Source: Bacteroides cellulosilyticus DSM 14838 (GTDB lineage Bacteria > Bacteroidota > Bacteroidia > Bacteroidales > Bacteroidaceae). From it: a DNA stretch of 46,504 nt. A program made the translations under genes and the position numbers. Under the pieces are notes generated by a model. The model saw only the letters and a list, made by a program, of their open reading frames with translations. It had not been told where the DNA came from and did not search any database. The stretch spans positions 1,576,886 through 1,623,389 of the forward strand of contig NZ_EQ973490.1 in the NCBI RefSeq assembly GCF_000158035.1, given 5' to 3'. Positions 1 through 7,993 of this stretch are shown here, piece by piece (position 1 is the first letter of the stretch; each line of letters begins with the position of its first letter).

Positions 1-2
1 CC

Positions 3-500
3 CTCACTAAAGAAGAACTGATAAAACTCATCGAAGCCTATTCCAAAAATTGGTTGGCTATGGATGGCGTGTGGTTTCAATCAATAGAACGGAAATTTGG
101 AATGGATGAAGCCATGCATCACGATAGGGAAGCATGGAAGTCTTTCACGATAACAGAGGCGAGAAGAATAAAACAATTCCTCGGATTGCCGGAACATGCA
201 GGACTGGAGGGCTTGGCAAAAGCCTTGCAGCTACGTTTTTATGCGAATATAAATAATGATGAGATTATTCTGGGGAAAGACAATAAAACTTTGGTGTATC
301 GCACGCTTGAATGTCATGTGCAAACAGCCCGCAAACGAAAACAGATGGAGTATCATCCTTGTAAATCGGTAGGTATAATTGAATATAGCGGTTTTGCTAA
401 AACAATAGATGAACGCATTACTTGCGAATGTCTTAGCTGCTATCCGGATATTACCGATAATAGCTGCTGTTGCGCCTGGCAGTTTACTTTGAATGAGTAA
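3..500 (+). CDS. Cys-rich cytosolic protein, DUF6125-like, 5' end outside window
   Basis: The frame is open from the first bases of the window, so the true start is probably just upstream. The first in-frame ATG is at 60, but the preceding codons (LTKEELIKLIEAYSKNW) already look like protein. No signal peptide is visible. The C-terminal third carries a dense cysteine cluster (CECLSCYP, then SCCCAW) and earlier His/Cys residues (ECHVQTAR, YHPCKS), which suggests metal or cluster binding. The overall look recalls the DUF6125 family of small cytosolic proteins in anaerobes, but this is from memory and is weak. It ends 12 bases before the convergent methyltransferase gene. Function unknown. Confidence 0.6.
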   Translation, partial: LTKEELIKLIEAYSKNWLAMDGVWFQSIERKFGMDEAMHHDREAWKSFTITEARRIKQFLGLPEHAGLEGLAKALQLRFYANINNDEIILGKDNKTLVYRTLECHVQTARKRKQMEYHPCKSVGIIEYSGFAKTIDERITCECLSCYPDITDNSCCCAWQFTLNE

Positions 501-511
501 TACGGAGAATT

Positions 512-1285
512 TCATTTTAGAGTATAGAAGCATGAGGTAGTAAAGAAGTTTCTCAGATATGGAATGCCGGCAATTATGGCATACAGTTTCCGGGGTTTTA
601 ATCGGAATTTTATTTCATAATGAGGATTTATGAAGAACAGTTGCCTATCTATAATTGTAATGTGTTTCTCATGCACTAATTTTTCAAATAACTCTATTGA
701 GGTTTTAGTTTCCTTTATAGAGAGAAGTTCTTCAATACAACCGGTGCTCTCACCGCCAAACTTCAAAATGCCTTTATATATAGGTGCTGGCAGTAAATGA
801 ATGAAAGGGAAGTGGGAAATTATTTTGCTTTTGCATATCTGCTGATGTCCTCCAAAAGGCATTTGCCACGCGGGAAATGACATAAAGATAATCCCTTCAG
901 GATTAATGTATTTGGGAAGATTTGATAAGAATGTCGCTTTGTCCTTTATATGTTCTATAACATCGTGACAAATGATTAAGTCGAATTTATGTTCAAGTCC
1001 TTTCAATTTGAAAATATCCGAGGCAATGAAATTCCCTTTTATTTGTCTTTCTTCAAAAAACAGGATGGCATCTTTTATTCTTCCTGCTGATAAGTCGACT
1101 CCTGTCGTGTTGCATCCCAGTTCGGTGAAAGGTAATAAATTACCTCCATCTCCGCACCCTATTTCTAAAATATTCATTCCCTTTTTAATCTTTTTGTATT
1201 TTGATATATATGGGATGTAATATTTCCTGCTTGTTATGGAAAGTTCCTCAAAATACAATCTTCTGTTTTTCTGTCGTTCTTGCAT
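512..1285 (-). CDS. Class I SAM-dependent methyltransferase
   Basis: A 257-residue protein with a Rossmann-type SAM-binding motif near residues 38-50 (ILEIGCGDGGNLLP), an acidic residue closing the second strand (TGVDLSAGRI) and a post-motif II segment (FDLIICHDVIEHI) typical of the Methyltransf_11/ubiE-like fold. The substrate cannot be told from sequence. The C-terminal 90 residues are Lys/Phe-rich and resemble sugar or lipid methyltransferases of surface-polymer clusters, but no other cell-envelope gene besides the upstream acyltransferase is present. The gene lies 50 bases downstream of the acyltransferase on the same strand, so co-transcription is likely. Soluble; no signal peptide. Confidence 0.8.
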   Translation of the reverse strand: MQERQKNRRLYFEELSITSRKYYIPYISKYKKIKKGMNILEIGCGDGGNLLPFTELGCNTTGVDLSAGRIKDAILFFEERQIKGNFIASDIFKLKGLEHKFDLIICHDVIEHIKDKATFLSNLPKYINPEGIIFMSFPAWQMPFGGHQQICKSKIISHFPFIHLLPAPIYKGILKFGGESTGCIEELLSIKETKTSIELFEKLVHEKHITIIDRQLFFINPHYEIKFRLKPRKLYAIIAGIPYLRNFFTTSCFYTLK

Positions 1286-1335
1286 GATATTTATATTAAG
1301 TTTGTTTTTTAGATTCTATTGGGTTTATGCGACTG

Positions 1336-2268
1336 TTAATTTAATATGTTGTCTTGTCCAAAAAAGAAACGGGAAAAGTGCAGTTTATCCATGCTCCATG
1401 CTATCGCTATGCATCCATTTATGGTAACAATGACAGATATCACCATGAAAAGCATTCCGGTGGAATCAAAGAATAGGAAGGGTAGGAAAAGCTTGCATAA
1501 AATTGTAAAAATGGGGGAGAACAGGAATATGACAAGAGTGTTCCTGCCTATAAAATAAGAGTATTCTTTGATATCTTTAGGCAGATAGTTGTGCGCATAT
1601 AATGATATAATGATGACCAGATAAGTAATTGCAATGCCTGCTAATGTACCTCTGTCCAGATTGTTAGGGAAGTAGCATAGTAACATAATAGGAATAAGGG
1701 CTAAAAAAGAGGGCTGAAAGATTTGAGTGAATGGTAATTTACTTTGTTTGATAATGATTCCTGCAAGGAAATAAATGGCATTGGCAAATACTATGAGTCC
1801 ACCCCAGTATGCGGTAGCAAATAAACCAAGGCCAAGCAATATCAACTGTGATATTGTTTTCATGTGAGTATAACGGAAGGCCAGATAATGTAGGAGACTG
1901 CAAATAATCAAGGTGTGAAGATACCAGTAGGGACCTAATGGTTTTATAAATATCTTGTGTAATAATATAATTGGAGTAACTTCTGGTATACTTTCCCTGA
2001 CCGGTAAGATATGTGACATAATTACGTAGCCTGCCTCCATGCACATGTATGGAACAAAAATCCAGAATAGTTTCCTTACAAAACTTCTGATGTCTTTCTG
2101 AACATTATCTAGATAACCGGATATGATTAAGAAAGCGGACATATGGAATGTATATACGATTTGCTTTATATAAGGATACTTATCGCCAATGTATACCAGA
2201 TGGAAAACGATCATTAGGAGGATAAAGATGCTTTTCAGATAGTCCAGTTCTTTAATTCTGTGTTCCAT
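1336..2268 (-). CDS. Membrane acyltransferase, acyltransferase-3 family
   Basis: A polytopic membrane protein with about ten hydrophobic segments. The N-terminus (KELDYLKSIFILLMIVFHL) has the Asp and His spacing of the acyltransferase-3 (Acyl_transf_3/OafA/WecH-like) family, which moves acyl groups, often acetyl, from the cytoplasmic side to exported sugars or polymers. Reading can begin at a GTG at 2292, but the ATG at 2268 (MEHRIKELDYLKS) directly precedes the conserved motif and was chosen. It is first of a two-gene minus-strand unit with the methyltransferase. Likely role is decoration of a surface glycan; the acceptor is unknown. Confidence 0.8.
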   Translation of the reverse strand: MEHRIKELDYLKSIFILLMIVFHLVYIGDKYPYIKQIVYTFHMSAFLIISGYLDNVQKDIRSFVRKLFWIFVPYMCMEAGYVIMSHILPVRESIPEVTPIILLHKIFIKPLGPYWYLHTLIICSLLHYLAFRYTHMKTISQLILLGLGLFATAYWGGLIVFANAIYFLAGIIIKQSKLPFTQIFQPSFLALIPIMLLCYFPNNLDRGTLAGIAITYLVIIISLYAHNYLPKDIKEYSYFIGRNTLVIFLFSPIFTILCKLFLPFLFFDSTGMLFMVISVIVTINGCIAIAWSMDKLHFSRFFFGQDNILN

Positions 2269-2493
2269 AGTTTGAGTTTTATATACGCTCACATGAGTGG
2301 AGTCGCGATAGTGAAAAGGTAATGATAAGTGATTGCTTGATTAGTTTCATGTATTCGTTTGTTTTTGTTGTTAATGCTTTAATACATACAAAAATAGGTA
2401 GCTTTTTATAAAAAACAGGATAATAAAACTTCTTTATGATAATGTAACTATATTTTAAAATATATATAAGTCTTGTGTAAACTCGATGTGAGT

Positions 2494-2614
2494 CATATCC
2501 GAATCGTACTCGAACCGTATCTGGGCCGTACCTGCTCCGTACCTTCTTCGGTCAGAGGTACCTCTATATGGAGAAACTACGGAGTTGGTACGGAGCAAGT
2601 ACGGCTCAGGTTAT
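2494..2614. repeat. 11-bp-phased CGTAC array with inverted second half
   Basis: Within the 470-base gap between divergent genes, the motif CGTAY recurs every 11 bp: CGTACTCGAAC at 2505, CGTATCTGGGC at 2516, CGTACCTGCTC at 2527, CGTACCTTCTT at 2538. After a spacer around 2549-2570 the same unit returns in inverse orientation every 11 bp: GAGAAACTACG (2571), GAGTTGGTACG (2582), GAGCAAGTACG (2593). The two halves can pair into a long imperfect hairpin. The period equals about one helical turn. The rest of the gap (2269-2493) is AT-rich and shows nothing else recognisable. Confidence 0.75.
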
Positions 2615-2676
2615 GCTGGATAGTCTTTTGATCTGTTCTTATTTCAGAGTATAAAGACGTTAAAAGTCCGTACTCC

Positions 2677-2708
2677 TTTGCTTTATCTGTAATTTCTTTG
2701 GAACTTTG
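2677..2708 (+). promoter_or_regulatory. Promoter of HAD gene (Bacteroidetes -33/-7)
   Basis: TTTG at 2677-2680 (-33 box) and a TTTG-ending -7 box (GAACTTTG, 2701-2708) are 24 bases apart core to core. The same arrangement with identical spacing recurs at 3484-3515 before the ATPase gene, which supports it being functional. The -7 box lacks the usual TA. Confidence 0.45.
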
Positions 2709-2740
2709 CATTGCATAAATGATGTAATGTAAAATATGTA

Positions 2741-3457
2741 ATGAACCGGATGGAGACTCAGGAAATGAAACATACTATTAAAGTCATTGCTTTCGATGCA
2801 GACGATACTCTTTGGAGCAATGAACCTTTTTTTCAGGAGGTGGAACAAAAGTATACGGAGCTATTAAGTGAATATGGTAACGCAAAGGAGATTTCGGTAG
2901 AACTGTTTAAAACAGAAATGGAAAATCTGGGATGTTTGGGCTATGGTGCCAAAGCGTTCACTATTTCAATGGTTGAGACTGCTTTGCGGGTGAGTGAACG
3001 GAAGGTGTCAGCAGATAAGATACAACAGATTATTCTTTTAGGTAAATCTCTACTTCAGATGCCGATTGAGTTGCTGTCCGGTGTGGAAGAGACCTTGAAA
3101 GCTCTGAAGGAACAAGGCCGTTATCGTCTGGTAGTGGCTACGAAAGGTGACTTGTTGGATCAGGAACGTAAATTGCACCGCTCCGGGTTGACCTCTTATT
3201 TTGATCATATTGAAATAATGTCTGATAAGACGGAGAAAGAATATACCCGCCTGCTACAAATCCTTCAGGTCGTTCCGGAAGAATTCATGATGATTGGTAA
3301 TTCCTTGAAATCCGATATTCAACCGGTACTGGCTATTGGAGGATATGGGGTACACATTCCTTTTGAGGTGATGTGGCAGCATGAGGTGGTGGATACATTC
3401 GCTCATCCCAGATTGAAACAGATGAAAAGTCTGGTGGAACTGATGGACTGGCTTTAA
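2741..3457 (+). CDS. HAD-superfamily hydrolase
   Basis: The N-terminal motif I (VIAFDADDTLW) has the nucleophile Asp pair DxD of haloacid dehalogenase-like phosphatases. Motif II is probably VVATKGD and motif III/IV lies around EKEYTR...MMIGNSLKSDIQP, where the Asp pair coordinates magnesium. The inserted cap is helical, as in the Gph/YjjG-type (subfamily IA). The length (up to 238 residues) is normal. Three in-frame ATGs (2741, 2750, 2765) are possible; the third gives MKHTIKVIAFDADD, a typical start for the family. Likely a small-molecule phosphatase; substrate unknown. The promoter, leader and last codons are repeated around the next gene (see findings). Confidence 0.85.
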   Translation: MNRMETQEMKHTIKVIAFDADDTLWSNEPFFQEVEQKYTELLSEYGNAKEISVELFKTEMENLGCLGYGAKAFTISMVETALRVSERKVSADKIQQIILLGKSLLQMPIELLSGVEETLKALKEQGRYRLVVATKGDLLDQERKLHRSGLTSYFDHIEIMSDKTEKEYTRLLQILQVVPEEFMMIGNSLKSDIQPVLAIGGYGVHIPFEVMWQHEVVDTFAHPRLKQMKSLVELMDWL

Positions 3458-3483
3458 TGATGCAGGTTAAATATTCGCATCTA

Positions 3484-3515
3484 TTTGCTTTATCCGATAT
3501 TTATTCCGTATTTTG
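3484..3515 (+). promoter_or_regulatory. Promoter of AAA ATPase gene, duplicate of the HAD promoter
   Basis: TTTG at 3484-3487 and a -7 box ending in TTTG at 3512-3515 reproduce the spacing of 2677-2708. The similarity runs on to the ATG at 3548: the last 21 bases of the two leaders, including ATG, differ at one position (2723-2743 against 3530-3550). Confidence 0.5.
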
Positions 3516-3547
3516 TGTTACATAAAAAGTGTAACGTAAAATATGTA

Positions 3548-4693
3548 ATGTCGCTTATGAAACCTCAGAAGATGCAACCCCGGAATCCTTTTTTAGTGTA
3601 TGGTTATGCGAACCCTCGTTATTTTTGTGACCGTGAAGCTGAAACACAACAGATGTTGTCGGCTTTGGAGAATGAACGGAATCTGACATTGATAGCGCCT
3701 CGGCGTATGGGTAAGACGGGATTGATAAAAAATGTCTTCTATACCCTGCAAGAGGAGAAACCGGAAGTTGTCAGTTTCTATATGGATATTTTTGCAACGC
3801 GCGATTTAGCTTCTTTCGTTCGCCTGCTGGCAAAAACCGTACTAGGGCAGCTTGATACGCTCAGCGAAAGTGCTTTGCATAAGCTGACTTCTTTTTTTCG
3901 CTCTTGCCGACCGGTGATTAGTGCAGATGAGTTGACGGGAGTTCCTACAGTAACCTTAGACTTTGTTGTCGACAAGTCTGAACAGACATTGAAGGAAATC
4001 TTTGACTATATGGCTGCTTCCGGCAGGAATTGCTATCTGGCTATTGATGAGTTTCAGCAGATCACTTCTTATCCTGAAGAAGGTACAGAGGCTTTGCTTC
4101 GCTCTTATATCCAGTTTATCCCGAATGTCCGTTTCATCTTTGCAGGTAGCAGTCAGCATTTGATGCAGGAAATGTTTGTTTCCGCCAAGCGTCCTTTCTA
4201 TCAGAGTACGCAATTGATGGTGCTGCGTGAGATTGGTGAAGAATCTTATTATCGGTTTGCAAGGAACTTTTTTGAGTTGCGGGGGCAAGAGTTGGACAAA
4301 TCTGTATTTCATTGGATATATACCCGTTTTGAGGGACATACCTGGTATATGCAGGCAATGTTGAATCGGTTGTATGAGCGAAATGAGTCAGTTGTAGATA
4401 TCACTCAGGCAGAGCAAGTGCTGATGGGGCTTCTTGAAGAGAATACACCTGTCTATCAGAACCTGATTATTATGTTGACGGACAATCAGTTGGCACTGAT
4501 GAAAGCCATTGCGCATGAAGGAAAAGTGACGGCACCCAACAGTGGAGAGTTCATTTTGGGGCATGGGCTGAAAACTCCGAGCAGTGTCAATGCCGCTTTG
4601 AAGTCGTTGGTAGAGAAAGAACTCGTCTATAAATCGACCGGCGGATATATGGTTTATGACCGTTTTATGGGAATATGGCTATTGCGGAACTGA
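3548..4693 (+). CDS. AAA ATPase of the archaeal-ATPase type
   Basis: A P-loop protein of about 380 residues: NPFLVYGYANPRYFCDRE (the FxGR/E-like entry motif of these ATPases), Walker A PRRMGKT around residues 51-57, Walker B CYLAIDEFQQ, then FAGSS (sensor region) and a C-terminal winged-helix-like segment (NSGEFILGHGLKTPSSVNAALKSLVEKEL) ending in FMGIWLLRN. This order matches the PF01637-like ATP-binding proteins common in Bacteroides, often with DNA-binding or regulatory tails. Role unknown. A TTG start at 3485 exists but would run through the promoter; ATGs at 3548, 3557 and 3572 are all plausible. It is in tandem with the HAD gene and converges on viaA, 10 bases apart. Confidence 0.85.
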   Translation: MSLMKPQKMQPRNPFLVYGYANPRYFCDREAETQQMLSALENERNLTLIAPRRMGKTGLIKNVFYTLQEEKPEVVSFYMDIFATRDLASFVRLLAKTVLGQLDTLSESALHKLTSFFRSCRPVISADELTGVPTVTLDFVVDKSEQTLKEIFDYMAASGRNCYLAIDEFQQITSYPEEGTEALLRSYIQFIPNVRFIFAGSSQHLMQEMFVSAKRPFYQSTQLMVLREIGEESYYRFARNFFELRGQELDKSVFHWIYTRFEGHTWYMQAMLNRLYERNESVVDITQAEQVLMGLLEENTPVYQNLIIMLTDNQLALMKAIAHEGKVTAPNSGEFILGHGLKTPSSVNAALKSLVEKELVYKSTGGYMVYDRFMGIWLLRN

Positions 4694-4703
4694 TAGATTG
4701 GCT

Positions 4704-6164
4704 TTAATATTTGCGATCTACATGATACTCTATCCTGTAGATGTGATCGAAATGCTCTGTCCATTCATTCGGAGCAATGCCAATCTGTAGACCATAGAAG
4801 AGAGTACCCTTTTCCCGGTGTACGCTCATTTGTTTTAATAGCTCAGGTTTGCATTTGGGGATGCGGTAATCGCTGATAAGTAAGACATCCGCATTCATAT
4901 AGCGGTTCTCGTCGAGCATTCTGAAAGTGTCTTTCAACATTTGGGTGGCATCCGTATCACCGGTGAAGGGGTGGCTGAAGAATTCCATCAGTTTCAGCCG
5001 GTCGCGGCGTATGTCAATGGTTTTGGTGGATACGGAGAATGTGATGAGGAAACATTCTCTGCTTTGAAGTTCAGCTATTTCAATCAGTTTTATCAGCAAG
5101 GAATTGGCCATTCGCTCCGGTTTCCCCGTCATGCTGCCCGACGTGTCGAGGCATACGATCATAGGCCCTTTCAGAACTGCCGGTTTTGCTTCCAGACGTC
5201 TGGAAGGCTGCATGATTTCCGATTTATAACGGAAGGTTTGTAGCTTCTGCGTGAAGTATTTCAGCATGAAGACATCTTGCAGTTCGCTGTCTGCATAATA
5301 TAGCAATTCCGAAGGAAGCAGGGTGTTCAGGTCGTTACCGATGGTGACACCCAAAATATCGCTCTTTTGGGAATGAGCCAGTTTGTAGACACTGCCTTCC
5401 GTTACATATACCTGTTTGCTGCCTTCATCGTCGGCTATTCTTCCCATACGGTTGGCTACCTTCAGCAGTTCGGGGTATTCCTTTTGCAGTTTTACAATCT
5501 TCCGGATATTCTCAAAATCGATGGTATTCCACAATCCGTTCATCATGCTCCATGCCTGATAGAATTCCTCCTTGTCCACTTGGTGTTCTTCCAGGTATTC
5601 CGGTATCTTGTTTAGGCTGGTTTTCAGTTTCTTTTCCAGAAAGTCTTTCTTGGCATCCAGATTTTTCTCTTTCTGTTCCTGCTGCTTCTGCTGAAAAGAA
5701 TCTTCCCAGTCTTTCAGCATCTTCTCCCAAACGGTGGAATCATGTTGCTTGTCTTTGTCCCCGAACATATGTTCGTAGAATGGTTCATCGAAAGCATTCT
5801 CTTTATAGTCATCTTTGATTTTTCTCAGTAGGGCCTGCCATCCATCCCGTTTTTCTTTAATCCAGTTCAGGGCACTTTCCATTTCTCCAAGTTCGGATTG
5901 TGCTCTTTGCATCTGAAATTTCTCTTGTTCCAGAAACTGCCAGACAAATTGCGTGGTGATATCGTAGAATATGCGTGCACGGACCTCATCGCCCAGCACC
6001 AGAACCCTGATGGACGGATCGTTCATGATGGCCAGCAGATAGAGAAGCAGGGAATCTTCCGTTTCACCGTATAGCGTCTTGGCACATTCTCCCGTTTGTA
6101 CGAACTTCTCGACTACCTTTACATAGAACTGGATATCATACTTCCTTTTGCTCAGCCCTGCCAT
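4704..6164 (-). CDS. viaA: VWA-domain protein ViaA-like
   Basis: A 486-residue protein with a Lys/Gln-rich helical N-terminal half (coiled-coil-like near residues 95-200) and a C-terminal von Willebrand A domain with an intact MIDAS motif (CLDTSGSM near residue 341) plus a later Thr and Asp (GDTDATQ, LLISDYR). Size and order match E. coli ViaA (483 residues), which partners the MoxR ATPase RavA and is linked to respiratory/iron-sulfur enzyme maturation and aminoglycoside sensitivity there. The ATG lies 29 bases inside the upstream ravA-like gene, a translational-coupling arrangement. No signal peptide. Assignment to ViaA rests on this pairing and domain order. Confidence 0.85.
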   Translation of the reverse strand: MAGLSKRKYDIQFYVKVVEKFVQTGECAKTLYGETEDSLLLYLLAIMNDPSIRVLVLGDEVRARIFYDITTQFVWQFLEQEKFQMQRAQSELGEMESALNWIKEKRDGWQALLRKIKDDYKENAFDEPFYEHMFGDKDKQHDSTVWEKMLKDWEDSFQQKQQEQKEKNLDAKKDFLEKKLKTSLNKIPEYLEEHQVDKEEFYQAWSMMNGLWNTIDFENIRKIVKLQKEYPELLKVANRMGRIADDEGSKQVYVTEGSVYKLAHSQKSDILGVTIGNDLNTLLPSELLYYADSELQDVFMLKYFTQKLQTFRYKSEIMQPSRRLEAKPAVLKGPMIVCLDTSGSMTGKPERMANSLLIKLIEIAELQSRECFLITFSVSTKTIDIRRDRLKLMEFFSHPFTGDTDATQMLKDTFRMLDENRYMNADVLLISDYRIPKCKPELLKQMSVHREKGTLFYGLQIGIAPNEWTEHFDHIYRIEYHVDRKY

Positions 6165-7752
6165 ATTGCCGCAAGTTGAATTGTAACTTTTCCTCTTCGA
6201 TTTCTACGTTCCGCAGTTTTTTCAGCACTTCGTCCGAGTAACGGGTGATTAACTCTTTGTCAGCGGGGCTGACGAACAGATTGTCCGTGCATAAGGAGTT
6301 GGTAAGGGTGAGAAGATGCTGAAAGAGCCGGTTCAGTTCATCCCGGTAATTGCGGGAGGTGATCTGGGGCAGTTTGTCGAACAGGTTTTGGGAAGTTTGT
6401 TCGGACTGGTGAGATGCTTTAGTCATTTTTTCTCCTTTCTTCCTTTGCGTCATCGGATATCGCACACCATCTATTAACAGGTATTCTGTTCCCTCTCTGT
6501 ACAGGTTCACCCGTTGTTGAACTGCGCCTGAGGGTGCTCCACCCGGATAACAACGGATAATTGAGCGTCCCGGATTCAACGGATCGGGATAGATGACGGC
6601 TTGTCTCGGAGCATTCTCTCTCTTCTGCTCTTTCAGTGCCAGATAGTCTACGGCGAAGATATAGGTATGACCTGTGCCATGTTCTGCTACATGATAGTAG
6701 AAGTAATCCGTAATTTCAAGGTCATTCTTGGGCGAGCAATTGTTTTTAAAATCTTCCAGCGCCTGGCGCACCCGGCTGATTCGTATATCACTCTTAATCG
6801 CTTCGGTGATTTCTTCCATTTTTTCAAGGCAGGAAGTGAACAGTTCACGGAGAACTAATTGATGAATGGGCTCGCACTCGTCTATCTCGTTCCATAGGCA
6901 ATGGTATAGAGGCGGCAAATCTGCCGAATTCACGGCTGTGCGTCCGTTGATGAAGGCTGAGGCTTTCAATAGTTGCACGATGTTCTTCCAGCGTCGGTCA
7001 CTTATGTATACGTTTCGAACTGTGTCTTCATCATCCAGCGGAAGACGTTTCAATTGATGGCGGATATTCGTAATATAATGTAGTATTTCGGTAGATAGTG
7101 AAACTTGGTTTATCTTTTTGCGCCAGTCTGCATATTCTTCTTCACTGATTTGCAGATCTGCGGGTATGCTTATTTCTTTATCATTATCATCGAGCAGCAT
7201 GTTGTAGAAGGTTGCTTCATCTTTCACACAGGTGCAGATGATGCGTAACAGAAATCGGTCCCACAATGCTTCGAGTCCTTCGCCGTGCGCGGGCAACTCG
7301 TTACTGGCGGCAATCAGAAGTTTAAGCGGTAGTTTGATTTCTCTGTCTCCGTTCCGGTAAATTTTCTCATTGATGGCGGTGAGTAATGAATTCTGTATGG
7401 CAGGCCCTGCTTTCCATATCTCATCCAGGAATACTACACTTGCCGTAGGGAGATATCCTTCAATGGCACGTTCGTATTTATCGAATTCCTTGAGCCGGTT
7501 GATACTGATAGGGCCGAATATCTCGTCGGGAGTAGAAAAACGTGACATCAGATATTCGAAAGCCTTTGCTCCCTTGAAGGCAGCCTTCAGTCGGCGTGCC
7601 ACCATGGATTTGGCAACCCCCGGAGGCCCCAGCAAAAGAACACTTTCGCCTGCCAGTGCAGCCAATAATGATAAGCCTAATTCCGTATCCTTTTCATAAA
7701 CCCCTTGGTTGATGGCGGTTAATAGTTGTTGTATTCTGTCTCTGATGTCCAT
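6136..7752 (-). CDS. ravA: MoxR-family AAA+ ATPase RavA-like
   Basis: Walker A GPPGVAKS at residues 42-49, Walker B VVFLDEIWKA, sensor 1 region LLIAASNELP and an arginine-rich LWDRFLLRI segment are diagnostic of MoxR/RavA AAA+ ATPases. The motif FEYLMSRFSTPDEIFGP is characteristic of the RavA branch. The C-terminal 200 residues form an extended tail with a probable beta domain (GRSIIRCYPGGAP, VNLYREGTEYLLIDG) and a helical end. RavA is a hexameric ATPase acting with the VWA protein ViaA as a chaperone-like system. First gene of the minus-strand pair; a -7-like box sits at 7793-7800. Confidence 0.9.
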   Translation of the reverse strand: MDIRDRIQQLLTAINQGVYEKDTELGLSLLAALAGESVLLLGPPGVAKSMVARRLKAAFKGAKAFEYLMSRFSTPDEIFGPISINRLKEFDKYERAIEGYLPTASVVFLDEIWKAGPAIQNSLLTAINEKIYRNGDREIKLPLKLLIAASNELPAHGEGLEALWDRFLLRIICTCVKDEATFYNMLLDDNDKEISIPADLQISEEEYADWRKKINQVSLSTEILHYITNIRHQLKRLPLDDEDTVRNVYISDRRWKNIVQLLKASAFINGRTAVNSADLPPLYHCLWNEIDECEPIHQLVLRELFTSCLEKMEEITEAIKSDIRISRVRQALEDFKNNCSPKNDLEITDYFYYHVAEHGTGHTYIFAVDYLALKEQKRENAPRQAVIYPDPLNPGRSIIRCYPGGAPSGAVQQRVNLYREGTEYLLIDGVRYPMTQRKKGEKMTKASHQSEQTSQNLFDKLPQITSRNYRDELNRLFQHLLTLTNSLCTDNLFVSPADKELITRYSDEVLKKLRNVEIEEEKLQFNLRQYGRAEQKEV

Positions 7753-7792
7753 AATTCTGTTTCGTTATGTCTCCATTTTTAGAATGAGGCTT

Positions 7793-7800
7793 CAAATATA
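7793..7800 (-). promoter_or_regulatory. -7 box (TATATTTG) for ravA-viaA
   Basis: On the minus strand TATATTTG matches the Bacteroidetes -7 consensus TAnnTTTG, about 40 bases before the ravA ATG. No convincing -33 TTTG was found. It lies in the 241-base divergent gap shared with the acyl-CoA synthetase gene. Confidence 0.4.
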
Positions 7801-7951
7801 TGAAATCTTTATACGGAATACTGACAATTATTTTGAATTGTTGCAATATCTCTTGTTCTGCCATTCAAAAAGACTGCTTACTTGCCCCCCCTTTCCCGAT
7901 TACACTTCTATTTTTCTTTTCTTTTCCGATTGCAGGATTGCATAAAAGACG

Positions 7952-7959
7952 TATATTTG
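7952..7959 (+). promoter_or_regulatory. -7 box (TATATTTG) for the acyl-CoA synthetase gene
   Basis: TATATTTG on the plus strand fits TAnnTTTG exactly and ends 34 bases before the ATG at 7994. No clear -33 element is visible. Upstream is a C/T-rich run (7880-7925). Confidence 0.4.
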
Positions 7960-7993
7960 TCACATTGTATCCTGAACTTAAAGTGAACAGACT

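Noticed and set aside
2516..2610. Invertible promoter (phase-variation switch)
   Set aside because: The inverse arms are imperfect, made of 11-bp units, enclose only about 30-45 bases without a clear promoter, and no invertase gene is nearby.
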